The notes beneath the pieces were generated by a model. The model made no database searches, was not told where the DNA came from, and saw only the letters and a list, made by a program, of their open reading frames with translations. This document shows positions 54,261 to 64,000 of a stretch of 64,000 nucleotides of DNA, piece after piece. The position numbers were made by a program, and so were the translations under genes. Numbering within the stretch: position 1 is the first letter of the stretch; the number at the start of each line of letters is the position of its first letter. The DNA comes from Oasisia sp. SBJ-2009 (lineage: Eukaryota > Annelida > Polychaeta > Sabellida > Siboglinidae). The DNA lies in assembly GCA_964017155.1 (NCBI GenBank), contig OZ024867.1:16378262-16442261 (forward strand), in the 5' to 3' direction.

Positions 54261-56780
54261 TAAGACCTGGTGTGTAAGACATGGTGTGTAAGACCTGGTG
54301 TGTAAGACTTGGTGTGTAAGACTTGATGTGTAAGACTTGATGAGTAAGACTTGATGTATAAGACTTGGTGTGTAAGACTTGGTGTGTAAGACATGGTGTG
54401 TTATACTTGATGTATAAGATTTGATGTGTAAGACATGGTGTGTAAGACTTGGTGTGTAAGACATGGTGTGGAAGACTTGGTGTGTAAGACACGGTGTGTA
54501 AGACATGGTGTGTAAGACTTGGTGTGTAGCACATGGTGTGTAAGACTTGGTGTGTAAGACATGGTGTGTAGGACATGGTGTGTAGGACATGGTGTGTAAG
54601 ACTTGGTGTGTAAAACTTGGTGTGTAAGACATGGTGTGTAAGACTTGATGTTTAAGACCTGGTGTGTAAGACTTGGTGTGTAAGACATGGTGTGTAATAC
54701 TTGATGTGTAAGACTTGATGTGTACGACATGGTGTGTAAGCCCTGGTGTGTAAGACATGGTGTGTAAGACCTGGTGTGTAAGACATGGTGTGTAAGACAT
54801 CGTGTGTAAGACTAGGTGTGTAAGACATGGTGTGTAAGACATGGTGTGTAAGACTTGGTGTGTAACTCATGGTGTGTAAGACTTGGTGTGTAAGACATGG
54901 TTTGTAGGACATGGTGTGTAGGACTTGATGTGTAAGACTTGGTGTGTAAGACTTGATGTGTATGACTTGGTGTGTAAGACTTGGTGTGTAAGACATGGTG
55001 TGTTATACTTGATGTGTATGATTTGATGTGTAAGACATGGTGTGTAAGACATGGTGTGTAAGACTTGATGTGTAAGACTTGGTGTGTAAGACTTGATGTG
55101 TATGACTTGGTGTGTAAGATTTGGTGTGTAAGACATGGTGTGTTATACTTGATGTGTATGATTTGATGTGTAAGACATGGTATGTAAGACATGGTGTGTA
55201 AGACTTGGTGTGTAAGACATGGTGTGTAAGACTTGGTGTGTAAGACATTGTGTGTAAGACTTGGTGTGTAAGACATGGTGTGTAAGACTTGGTGTGTAAG
55301 ACTCGGTGTGTAAGACATGGTGTGTAAGACATGGTGTGTAAGATATGGTGTGTAAGACCTGGTGTGTAAGACATGGTGTGTAAGACCTGGTGTGTAAGAC
55401 TTGGTGTGTAAGACTTGATGTGTAAGACTAGATGTGTAAGACTTGGTGTGTAAGACTTGATGTGTAAGACTTGATGAGTAAGACTTGATATATAATACTT
55501 GGTGTGTAAGACTTGGTGTGTAAGACATGGTGTGTTATACTTGATGTGTAAGATTTGATGTGTAAGACATGGTGTGTAAGACTTGGTGTGTAAGACAAGG
55601 TGTGTAATACTTGATGTGTAAGACTTGATGTGTACGACATGGTGTGTAAGCCCTGGTGTGTAAGACATGGTGTGTAAGACCTGGTGTGTAAGACATGGTG
55701 TGTAATACTTGATGTGTAAGACTTGATGTGTATGACTTGGTGTGTAAGACTTGGTGTGTAAGACATGGTGTGTTATACTTGATGTGTATGATTTGATGTG
55801 TAAGACATGGTGTGTAAGACATGGTGTGTAAGACTTGGTGTGTAAGACATGGTGTGTAAGACTTGGTGTGTAAGACATTGTGTGTAAGACTTGGTGTGTA
55901 AGACATGGTGTGTAAGACTTAGTGTGTAAGACTCGGTGTGTAAGACATGGTGTGTAAGACATGCTGTGTAAGACCTGGTGTGTAAGACTTGGTGTGTAAG
56001 ACTTGATGTGTAAGACTTGATGTGTAAGACTTGATGAGTAAGACTTGATGTATAAGATTTGGTGTGTAAGACTTGGTGTGTAAGACATGGTGTGTTATAC
56101 TTGATGTGTAAGATTTGATGTGTAAGACATGGTGTGTAAGACTTGGTGTGTAAGACATGGTGTGTAAGACTTGGTGTGTAAGACATGGTGTGTAAGACAT
56201 GGTGTGTAAGACTTGGTGTGTAACACATGTTGTGTAAGACTTGGTGTGTAAGACATGGTGTGTAGGACATGGTGTGTAGGACATGGCGTGTAAGACTTGG
56301 TGTGTAAAACTTGGTGTGTAAGACATGGTGTGTAAGACCTGGTGTGTAAGATATGGTGTGTAAGACCTGGTGTGTAAGACATGGTGTGTAAGACTTGATG
56401 TGTAAGACCTGGTGTGTAAGACTTGGTGTGTAAGACATGGTGTGTAACACTTGATGTGTAAGACTTGATGTGTACGACATGGTGTGTAAGCCCTGGTGTG
56501 TAAGACATGGTGTGTAAGACCTGGTGTGTAAGACATGGTGTGTAAGAATTGGTGTGTAAGACTTAGTGTGTAAGACATGGTGTTTAAGACATGGTGTGTA
56601 AGACATGGTGTGTAAGACTTGGTGTGAAAGACTTGATGTGTAAGACTTGATGTGTAAGATTTGGTGTGTAAGACTCGGTGTGTAAAACATGGTGTGTAAG
56701 ACATGGTGTGTAAGACTTGATGTGTAAGACATTGTGTGTAAGACTTGGTGTGTAAGACATGGTTTGTAAGACATGGTGTG

Positions 56781-56792
56781 TAAGACATTGTG
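56781..56792 (+). repeat. 12-bp short unit (register break 6)
   Basis: This is the last TAAGACATTGTG short unit. After it every landmark checked to 63,667 lies at 9 modulo 14, so no further net register change occurs. Confidence 0.95.
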
Positions 56793-58585
56793 TAAGACCT
56801 GGTGTGTAAGACATGGTGTGTAAGACCTGGTGTGTAAGACCTGGTGTGTAAGACTTGGTGTGTAAGACTTGATGTGTAAGACTTGATGAGTAAGACTTGA
56901 TGTATAAGACTTGGTGTGTAAGACTTGGTGTGTAAGACATGGTGTGTTATACTTGATGTATAAGATTTGATGTGTAAGACATGGTGTGTAAGACTTGGTG
57001 TGTAAGACATGGTGTGGAAGACTTGGTGTGTAAGACACGGTGTGTAAGACATGGTGTGTAAGACTTGGTGTGTAGCACATGGTGTGTAAGACTTGGTGTG
57101 TAAGACATGGTGTGTAGGACATGGTGTGTAGGACATGGTGTGTAAGACTTGATGTGTAAAACTTGGTGTGTAAGACATGGTGTGTAAGACTTGATGTTTA
57201 AGACCTGGTGTGTAAGACTTGGTGTGTAAGACATGGTGTGTAATACTTGATGTGTAAGACTTGATGTGTACGACATGGTGTGTAAGCCCTGGTGTGTAAG
57301 ACATGGTGTGTAAGACCTGGTGTGTAAGACATGGTGTGTAAGACATGGTGTGTAAGACTAGGTGTGTAAGACATGGTGTGTAAGACATGGTGTGTAAGAC
57401 TTGGTGTGTAACTCATGGTGTGTAAGACTTGGTGTGTAAGACATGGTTTGTAGGACATGGTGTGTAGGACTTGATGTGTAAGACTTGGTGTGTAAGACTT
57501 GATGTGTATGACTTGGTGTGTAAGACTTGGTGTATAAGACATGGTGTGTTATACTTGATGTGTATGATTTGATGTGTAAGACATGGTGTGTAAGACATGG
57601 TGTGTAAGACTTGATGTGTAAGACTTGGTGTGTAAGACTTGATGTGTATGACTTGGTGTGTAAGACTTGGTGTGTAAGACATGGTGTGTTATACTTGATG
57701 TGTATGATTTGATGTGTAAGACATGGTATGTAAGACATGGTGTGTAAGACTTGGTGTGTAAGACATGGTGTGTAAGACTTGGTGTGTAAGACATTGTGTG
57801 TAAGACTTGGTGTGTAAGACATGGTGTGTAAGACTTGGTGTGTAAGACTCGGTGTGTAAGACATGGTGTGTAAGACATGGTGTGTAAGACATGGTGTGTA
57901 AGACCTGGTGTGTAAGACATGGTGTGTAAGACCTGGTGTGTAAGACTTGGTGTGTAAGACTTGATGTGTAAGACTATATGTGTAAGACTTGGTGTGTAAG
58001 ACTTGATGTGTAAGACTTGATGAGTAAGACTTGATATATAAGACTTGGTGTGTAAGACTTGGTGTGTAAGACATGGTGTGTTATACTTGATGTGTAAGAT
58101 TTGATGTGTAAGACATGGTGTGTAAGACTTGGTGTGTAAGACAAGGTGTGTAATACTTGATGTGTAAGACTTGATGTGTACGACATGGTGTGTAAGCCCT
58201 GGTGTGTAAGACATGGTGTGTAAGACCTGGTGTGTAAGACATGGTGTGTAAGACTTGATGTGTAAGACTTGATGTGTATGACTTGGTGTGTAAGACTTGG
58301 TGTGTAAGACATGGTGTGTTATACTTGATGTGTATGATTTGATGTGTACGACATGGTGTGTAAGACATGGTGTGTAAGACTTGGTGTGTAAGACATGGTG
58401 TGTAAGACTTGGTGTGTAAGACATTGTGTGTAAGACTTGGTGTGTAAGACATGGTGTGTAAGACCTGGTGTGTAAGACTTGGTGTGTAAGACTTGATGTG
58501 TAAGACTTGATGTGTAAGACTTGGTGTGAAAGACTTGATGTGTAAGACTTGATGAGTAAGACTTGATGTATAAGACTTGGTGTGT

Positions 58586-61500
58586 AAGACTTGGTGTGTA
58601 AGACATGGTGTGTTATACTTGATGTGTAAGATTTGATGTGTAAGACATGGTGTGTAAGACTTGGTGTGTAAGACATGGTGTGTAAGACTTGGTGTGTAAG
58701 ACATGGTGTGTAAGACATGGTGTGTAAGACTTGGTGTGTAACACATGGTGTGTAAGACTTGGTGTGTAAGACATGGTGTGTAGGACATGGTGTGTAGGAC
58801 ATGGCGTGTAAGACTTGGTGTGTAAAACTTGGTGTGTAAGACATGGTGTGTAAGACCTGGTGTGTAAGATATGGTGTGTAAGACCTGGTGTGTAAGACAT
58901 GGTGTGTAAGACTTGATGTGTAAGACCTGGTGTGTAAGACTTGGTGTGTAAGACATGGTGTGTAACACTTGATGTGTAAGACTTGATGTGTACGACATGG
59001 TGTGTAAGCCCTGGTGTGTAAGACATGGTGTGTAAGACCTGGTGTGTAAGACATGGTGTGTAAGAATTGGTGTGTAAGACTTAGTGTGTAAGACATGGTG
59101 TTTAAGACATGGTGTGTAAGACATGGTGTGTAAGACTTGGTGTGAAAGACTTGATGTGTAAGACTTGATGTGTAAGATTTGGTGTGTAAGACTCGGTGTG
59201 TAAAACATGGTGTGTAAGACATGGTGTGTAAGACTTGGTGTGAAAGACTTGATGTGTAAGACTTGATGTGTAAGACTTGGTGTGTAAGACTTGGTGTATA
59301 AGACATGGTGTGTAAGACTTGGTGTTTAAGACTTGGTGTGAAAGACTTGATGTGTAAGACTTGATGTGTAAGACTTGATGTGTAAGACTTGATGTGTAAG
59401 ACTTGGTGTGTAAGACTTGATGTGTAAGACTTGGTGTGAAACACTTGATGTGTAAGACTTGATGTGTAAGACTTAATGTGTAAGACTTGGTGAGTAAGAC
59501 TTGGTGTGTAAGACTTGGTGTGTAAGACAGGGTGTGAAAGACATGGTGTGTAAGACTTGGTGTGTAAGACATGGTGTGTAAGACTTGGTGTGTAAGACAT
59601 GGTGTGTAAGACTTGGTGTGTAAGACTTGATGTGTAAGACTTGATGAGTAAGACTTGATATATAAGACTTGGTGTGTAAGACTTGGTGTGTAAGACATGG
59701 TGTGTTATACTTGATGTGTAAGATTTGATGTGTAAGACATGGTGTGTAAGACTTGGTGTGTAAGACAAGGTGTGTAATACTTGATGTGAAAGACTTGATG
59801 TGTACGACATGGTGTGTAAGCCCTGGTGTGTAAGACATGGTGTGTAAGACCTGGTGTGTAAGACATGGTGTGTAAGACTTGATGTGTAAGACTTGATGTG
59901 TATGACTTGGTGTGTAAGACTTGGTGTGTAAGACATGGTGTGTTATACTTGATGTGTATGATTTGATGTGTACGACATGGTGTGTAAGACATGGTGTGTA
60001 AGACTTGGTGTGTAAGACATGGTGTGTAAGACTTGGTGTGTAAGACATTGTGTGTAAGACTTGGTGTGTAAGACATGGTGTGTAAGACTTGGTGTGTAAG
60101 ACTCGGTGTGTAAGACATGGTGTGTAAGACATGGTGTGTAAGACCTGGTGTGTAAGACTTGGTGTGTAAGACTTGATGTGTAAGACTTGATGTGTAAGAC
60201 TTGGTGTGTAAGACTTGATGTGTAAGACTTGATGAGTAAGACTTGATGTATAAGACTTGGTGTGTAAGACTTGGTGTGTAAGACATGGTGTGTTATACTT
60301 GATGTGTAAGATTTGATGTGTAAGACATGGTGTGTAAGACTTGGTGTGTAAGACATGGTGTGTAAGACTTGGTGTGTAAGACATGGTGTGTAAGACATGG
60401 TGTGTAAGACTTGGTGTGTAACACATGGTGTGTAAGACTTGGTGTGTAAGACATGGTGTGTAGGACATGGTGTGTAGGACATGGCGTGTAAGACTTGGTG
60501 TGTAAAACTTGGTGTGTAAGACATGGTGTGTAAGACCTGGTGTGTAAGATATGGTGTGTAAGACCTGGTGTGTAAGACATGGTGTGTAAGACTTGATGTG
60601 TAAGACCTGGTGTGTAAGACTTGGTGTGTAAGACATGGTGTGTAAGACTTGATGTGTACGACATGGTGTGTAAGCCCTGGTGTGTAAGACATGGTGTGTA
60701 AGACCTGGTGTGTAAGACATGGTGTGTAAGAATTGGTGTGTAAGACTTAGTGTGTAAGACATGGTGTTTAAGACATGGTGTGTAAGACATGGTGTGTAAG
60801 ACTTGGTGTGAAAGACTTGATGTGTAAGACTTGATGTGTAAGATTTGGTGTGTAAGACTCGGTGTGTAAAACATGGTGTGTAAGACATGGTGTGTAAGAC
60901 TTGGTGTGAAAGACTTGATGTGTAAGACTTGATGTGTAAGTCTTGGTGTGTAAGACTTGGTGTATAAGACATGGTGTGTAAGACTTGGTGTTTAAGACTT
61001 GGTGTGAAAGACTTGATGTGTAAGACTTGATGTGTAAGACTTGATGTGTAAGACTTGATGTGTAAGACTTGGTGTGTAAGACTTGATGTGTAAGACTTGG
61101 TGTGAAACACTTGATGTGTAAGACTTGATGTGTAAGACTTAATGTGTAAGACTTGGTGAGTAAGACTTGGTGTGTAAGACTTGGTGTGTAAGACAGGGTG
61201 TGAAAGACATGGTGTGTAAGACTTGGTGTGTAAGACATGGTGTGTAAGACTTGGTGTGTAAGACATGGTGTGTAAGACTTGGTGTGAAAGACATGGTGTG
61301 TAAGACATGGTGTGTAAGACTTGGTGTGTAACACATGGTGTGTAAGACTTGGTGTGTAAGACATGGTGTGTAGGACATGGTGTGTAGGACATGGTGTGTA
61401 AGACTTGGTGTGTCAAACTTGGTGTGTAAGAGATGGTGTGTAAGACCTGGTGTGTAAGACATGGTGTGTAAGACTTGATGTGTAAGACTTGATGTGTAAG

Positions 61501-61620
61501 ACTTGATGTGTATGACTTGGTGTGTAAGACTTGGTGTGTAAGACATGGTGTGTAAGACTTGGTGTGTAAGACTCGGTGTGTAAGACATGGTGTGTAAGAC
61601 ATGGTGTGTAAGACATGGTG
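58586..61620 (+). repeat. Second copy of the ~3.0-kb block (offset 7,526 bp)
   Basis: It has the same landmarks as 51,060-54,094, with small differences such as TAACACATGG here for TAACACATGT at about 51,220. Its last part (about 60.4-61.6 kb) is copied again 2,254 bp downstream (60,768/63,022, 61,139/63,393 and 61,413/63,667). Confidence 0.82.
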
Positions 61621-64000
61621 TGTAAGACTTGGTGTGTAAGACATGGTGTGTAAGACTTGGTGTGTAAGACCTGGTGTGTAAGACATGGTGTGTAAGACCT
61701 GGTGTGTAAGACTTGGTGTGTAAGACTTGATGTGTAAGACTTGATGAGTAAGACTTGATGTATAAGACTTGGTGTGTAAGACTTGGTGTGTAAGACATGG
61801 TGTGTTATACTTGATGTATAAGATTTGATGTGTAAGACATGGTGTGTAAGACTTGGTGTGTAAGACATGGTGTGGAAGACTTGGTGTGTAAGACACGGTG
61901 TGTAAGACATGGTGTGTAAGACTTGGTGTGTAGCACATGGTGTGTAAGACTTGGTGTGTAAGACATGGTGTGTAGGACATGGTGTGTAGGACATGGTGTG
62001 TAAGACTTGGTGTGTAAAACTTGGTGTGTAAGACATGGTGTGTAAGACTTGATGTTTAAGACCTGGTGTGTAAGACTTGGTGTGTAAGACATGGTGTGTA
62101 ATACTTGATGTGTAAGACTTGATGTGTACGACATGGTGTGTAAGCCCTGGTGTGTAAGACATGGTGTGTAAGACCTGGTGTGTAAGACATGGTGTGTAAG
62201 ACATCGTGTGTAAGACTAGGTGTGTAAGACATGGTGTGTAAGACATGGTGTGTAAGACTTGGTGTGTAACTCATGGTGTGTAAGACTTGGTGTGTAAGAC
62301 ATGGTTTGTAGGACATGGTGTGTAGGACTTGATGTGTAAGACTTGGTGTGTAAGACTTGATGTGTATGACTTGGTGTGTAAGACTTGGTGTGTAAGACAT
62401 GGTGTGTTATACTTGATGTGTATGATTTGATGTGTAAGACATGGTGTGTAAGACATGGTGTGTAAGACTTGATGTGTAAGACTTGGTGTGTAAGACTTGA
62501 TGTGTATGACTTGGTGTGTAAGATTTGGTGTGTAAGACATGGTGTGTTATACTTGATGTGTATGATTTGATGTGTAAGACATGGTATGTAAGACATGGTG
62601 TGTAAGACTTGGTGTGTAAGACATGGTGTGTAAGACATGGTGTGTAAGACTTGGTGTGTAACACATGGTGTGTAAGACTTGGTGTGTAAGACATGGTGTG
62701 TAGGACATGGTGTGTAGGACATGGCGTGTAAGACTTGGTGTGTAAAACTTGGTGTGTAAGACATGGTGTGTAAGACCTGGTGTGTAAGATATGGTGTGTA
62801 AGACCTGGTGTGTAAGACATGGTGTGTAAGACTTGATGTGTAAGACCTGGTGTGTAAGACTTGGTGTGTAAGACATGGTGTGTAACACTTGATGTGTAAG
62901 ACTTGATGTGTACGACATGGTGTGTAAGCCCTGGTGTGTAAGACATGGTGTGTAAGACCTGGTGTGTAAGACATGGTGTGTAAGAATTGGTGTGTAAGAC
63001 TTAGTGTGTAAGACATGGTGTTTAAGACATGGTGTGTAAGACATGGTGTGTAAGACTTGGTGTGAAAGACTTGATGTGTAAGACTTGATGTGTAAGATTT
63101 GGTGTGTAAGACTCGGTGTGTAAAACATGGTGTGTAAGACATGGTGTGTAAGACTTGGTGTGAAAGACTTGATGTGTAAGACTTGATGTGTAAGACTTGG
63201 TGTGTAAGACTTGGTGTATAAGACATGGTGTGTAAGACTTGGTGTTTAAGACTTGGTGTGAAAGACTTGATGTGTAAGACTTGATGTGTAAGACTTGATG
63301 TGTAAGACTTGATGTGTAAGACTTGGTGTGTAAGACTTGATGTGTAAGACTTGGTGTGAAACACTTGATGTGTAAGACTTGATGTGTAAGACTTAATGTG
63401 TAAGACTTGGTGAGTAAGACTTGGTGTGTAAGACTTGGTGTGTAAGACAGGGTGTGAAAGACATGGTGTGTAAGACTTGGTGTGTAAGACATGGTGTGTA
63501 AGACTTGGTGTGTAAGACATGGTGTGTAAGACTTGGTGTGTAAGACATGGTGTGTAAGACATGGTGTGTAAGACTTGGTGTGTAACACATGGTGTGTAAG
63601 ACTTGGTGTGTAAGACATGGTGTGTAGGACATGGTGTGTAGGACATGGTGTGTAAGACTTGGTGTGTCAAACTTGGTGTGTAAGAGATGGTGTGTAAGAC
63701 CTGGTGTGTAAGACATGGTGTGTAAGACTTGATGTGTAAGACTTGATGTGTAAGACTTGATGTGTATGACTTGGTGTGTAAGACTTGGTGTGTAAGACAT
63801 GGTGTGTAAGACTTGGTGTGTAAGACTCGGTGTGTAAGACATGGTGTGTAAGACATGGTGTGTAAGACATGGTGTGTAAGACTTGGTGTGTAAGACATGG
63901 TGTGTAAGACTTGGTGTGTAAGACCTGGTGTGTAAGACATGGTGTGTAAGACCTGGTGTGTAAGACTTGGTGTGTAAGACTTGATGTGTAAGACTTGATG

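Larger units (their letters stand above)
54103..56713 (+). repeat. Second copy of the ~2.6-kb block (offset 5,008 bp)
   Basis: It has the same marker order as 49,095-51,705, including both short units. A third, partial copy of its beginning follows at about 56,711 (TTATAC at 56,947, one short unit at 56,781, one extra CTGG unit). A fourth partial copy without short units begins near 61,645 (TTATAC at 61,805). Confidence 0.83.
1..64000 (+). repeat. 14-bp satellite array, consensus TAAGACTTGGTGTG, about 4,572 units, open at both ends
   Basis: Every stretch of the window reads as head-to-tail copies of TAAGACTTGGTGTG in one orientation; I saw no inverted segment and no unique insert. The first complete unit begins at base 7, and the window ends inside a unit. 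Most variation lies at unit position 7 (T, A or C) and position 10 (G or A), which gives four main types: TTGG, ATGG, CTGG and TTGA. Positions 5-6 (AC) and the 3' GTG are the most constant. The consensus + strand has 5 G, 5 T, 3 A and 1 C, so it is strongly G/T-rich with almost no CpG. The + strand carries a TAA in each frame every 42 bp; the - strand consensus carries no stop in any frame. The family is not one I recognise by name. No gene is present in any stretch of the window. Confidence 0.98.

Noticed and set aside
59473..61980. Longest - strand ORF (835 codons) and similar ones at 51,947-54,394, 43,812-46,256 and 42,763-45,192 as repetitive protein genes
   Set aside because: All three - frames are open over the same DNA with the same 14-residue repeat, variants fall at every codon position, ORF ends coincide with single variant units, and there is no unique N- or C-terminal domain, signal peptide, splice structure or codon bias. 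The ORFs follow from the 14-bp unit lacking reverse-strand stops.
1..64000. CRISPR array
   Set aside because: Repeats abut with no unique spacers, the unit is only 14 bp, and no cas gene is present.
1..64000. Telomere repeat tract (TTGGTGT resembles the core of some budding-yeast telomere repeats)
   Set aside because: The unit is 14 bp, the array is over 64 kb, and it carries many variants and kilobase-scale higher-order duplications, unlike telomerase-made tracts. A subtelomeric location is still possible but cannot be shown.
1..64000. Array of bacterial repeat proteins or an adhesin gene
   Set aside because: There is no start, ribosome binding site, flanking gene or single preserved frame, and 2-bp deletions cross the supposed coding frame without effect.
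1..64000. Transposon or retroelement insertions within the array
   Set aside because: I saw no unrelated sequence, target-site duplication, poly-A tail or terminal repeat. Rearrangements seen are joins between array units in the same orientation.
1..64000. CENP-B box or other known centromere-protein site
   Set aside because: No match to the CENP-B box core (TTCG with downstream CGGGA) in consensus or variant units. A centromeric role cannot be inferred from sequence alone.
1..64000. G-quadruplex or hairpin-forming repeat
   Set aside because: Only GG dinucleotides occur about every 12 nt, too weak for a normal quadruplex, and the unit has no internal dyad. CAAG complementary to CTTG appears only in rare TGTGCAAG, TTGTCAAAC-type or ACAAGG units.

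Overview
The whole 64 kb is one uninterrupted satellite (minisatellite-type) array. The unit is 14 bp, consensus TAAGACTTGGTGTG on the + strand, giving about 4,572 tandem copies. Both window edges lie inside the array, so neither flank is visible. I find no gene, RNA gene, transposon, CRISPR array, promoter or origin that the sequence supports. The reverse strand of this unit lacks stop codons in all three frames, so it produces hundreds of long overlapping ORFs; these are by-products of the repeat, not genes. A simple-unit array of this size with multi-kilobase higher-order repeats points to a eukaryotic genome (centromeric, pericentromeric, subtelomeric or other heterochromatin). Nothing here identifies the species.

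Four unit types dominate: TTGG, ATGG, CTGG and TTGA at unit positions 7-10. Rarer marked units act as landmarks: TTATAC, TCAAAC, TAACTC, TAACAC, TAGGAC, TACGAC followed by TAAGCC, AGGGTGTGAAAG, TATATCAG and TATATAAG. Their order recurs, which shows higher-order organisation. Six fairly complete copies of one ~1.7 kb higher-order block lie at about 0.65, 2.77, 7.44, 10.1, 20.5 and 25.4 kb. Larger, nearly identical tandem duplications are stacked on this: 2,730 bp (14.3-19.7 kb), ~4.9 kb (20.4-30.2 kb), 2,828 bp (32.2-37.8 kb), 2,156 bp (40.1-44.4 kb) and 1,064 bp (44.7-46.8 kb). Interleaved 5,008- and 7,526-bp spaced copies fill 49-62 kb.

Layout: 0-12.9 kb, the ~1.7 kb higher-order block and partial copies; 12.9-20.4 kb, TATATCAG/364-bp-pair region with the 2,730-bp duplication; 20.4-30.2 kb, two 4.9-kb copies; 30.2-44.4 kb, subfamily marked by GACGTGATG and TGTGCAAG; 44.4-48.6 kb, short rearranged mosaic; 48.6-64 kb, a subfamily with the only unit-length changes. 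The 14-bp register shows no net shift at any landmark checked from 1 to 48,615. It then shifts six times, each by loss of 2 bp (one TG), between 48.6 and 56.8 kb. The array appears to evolve by duplication of whole-unit blocks (unequal exchange or break-induced copying) with very little slippage inside the unit. No genes act together here; the interest is in the structure and history of the array.
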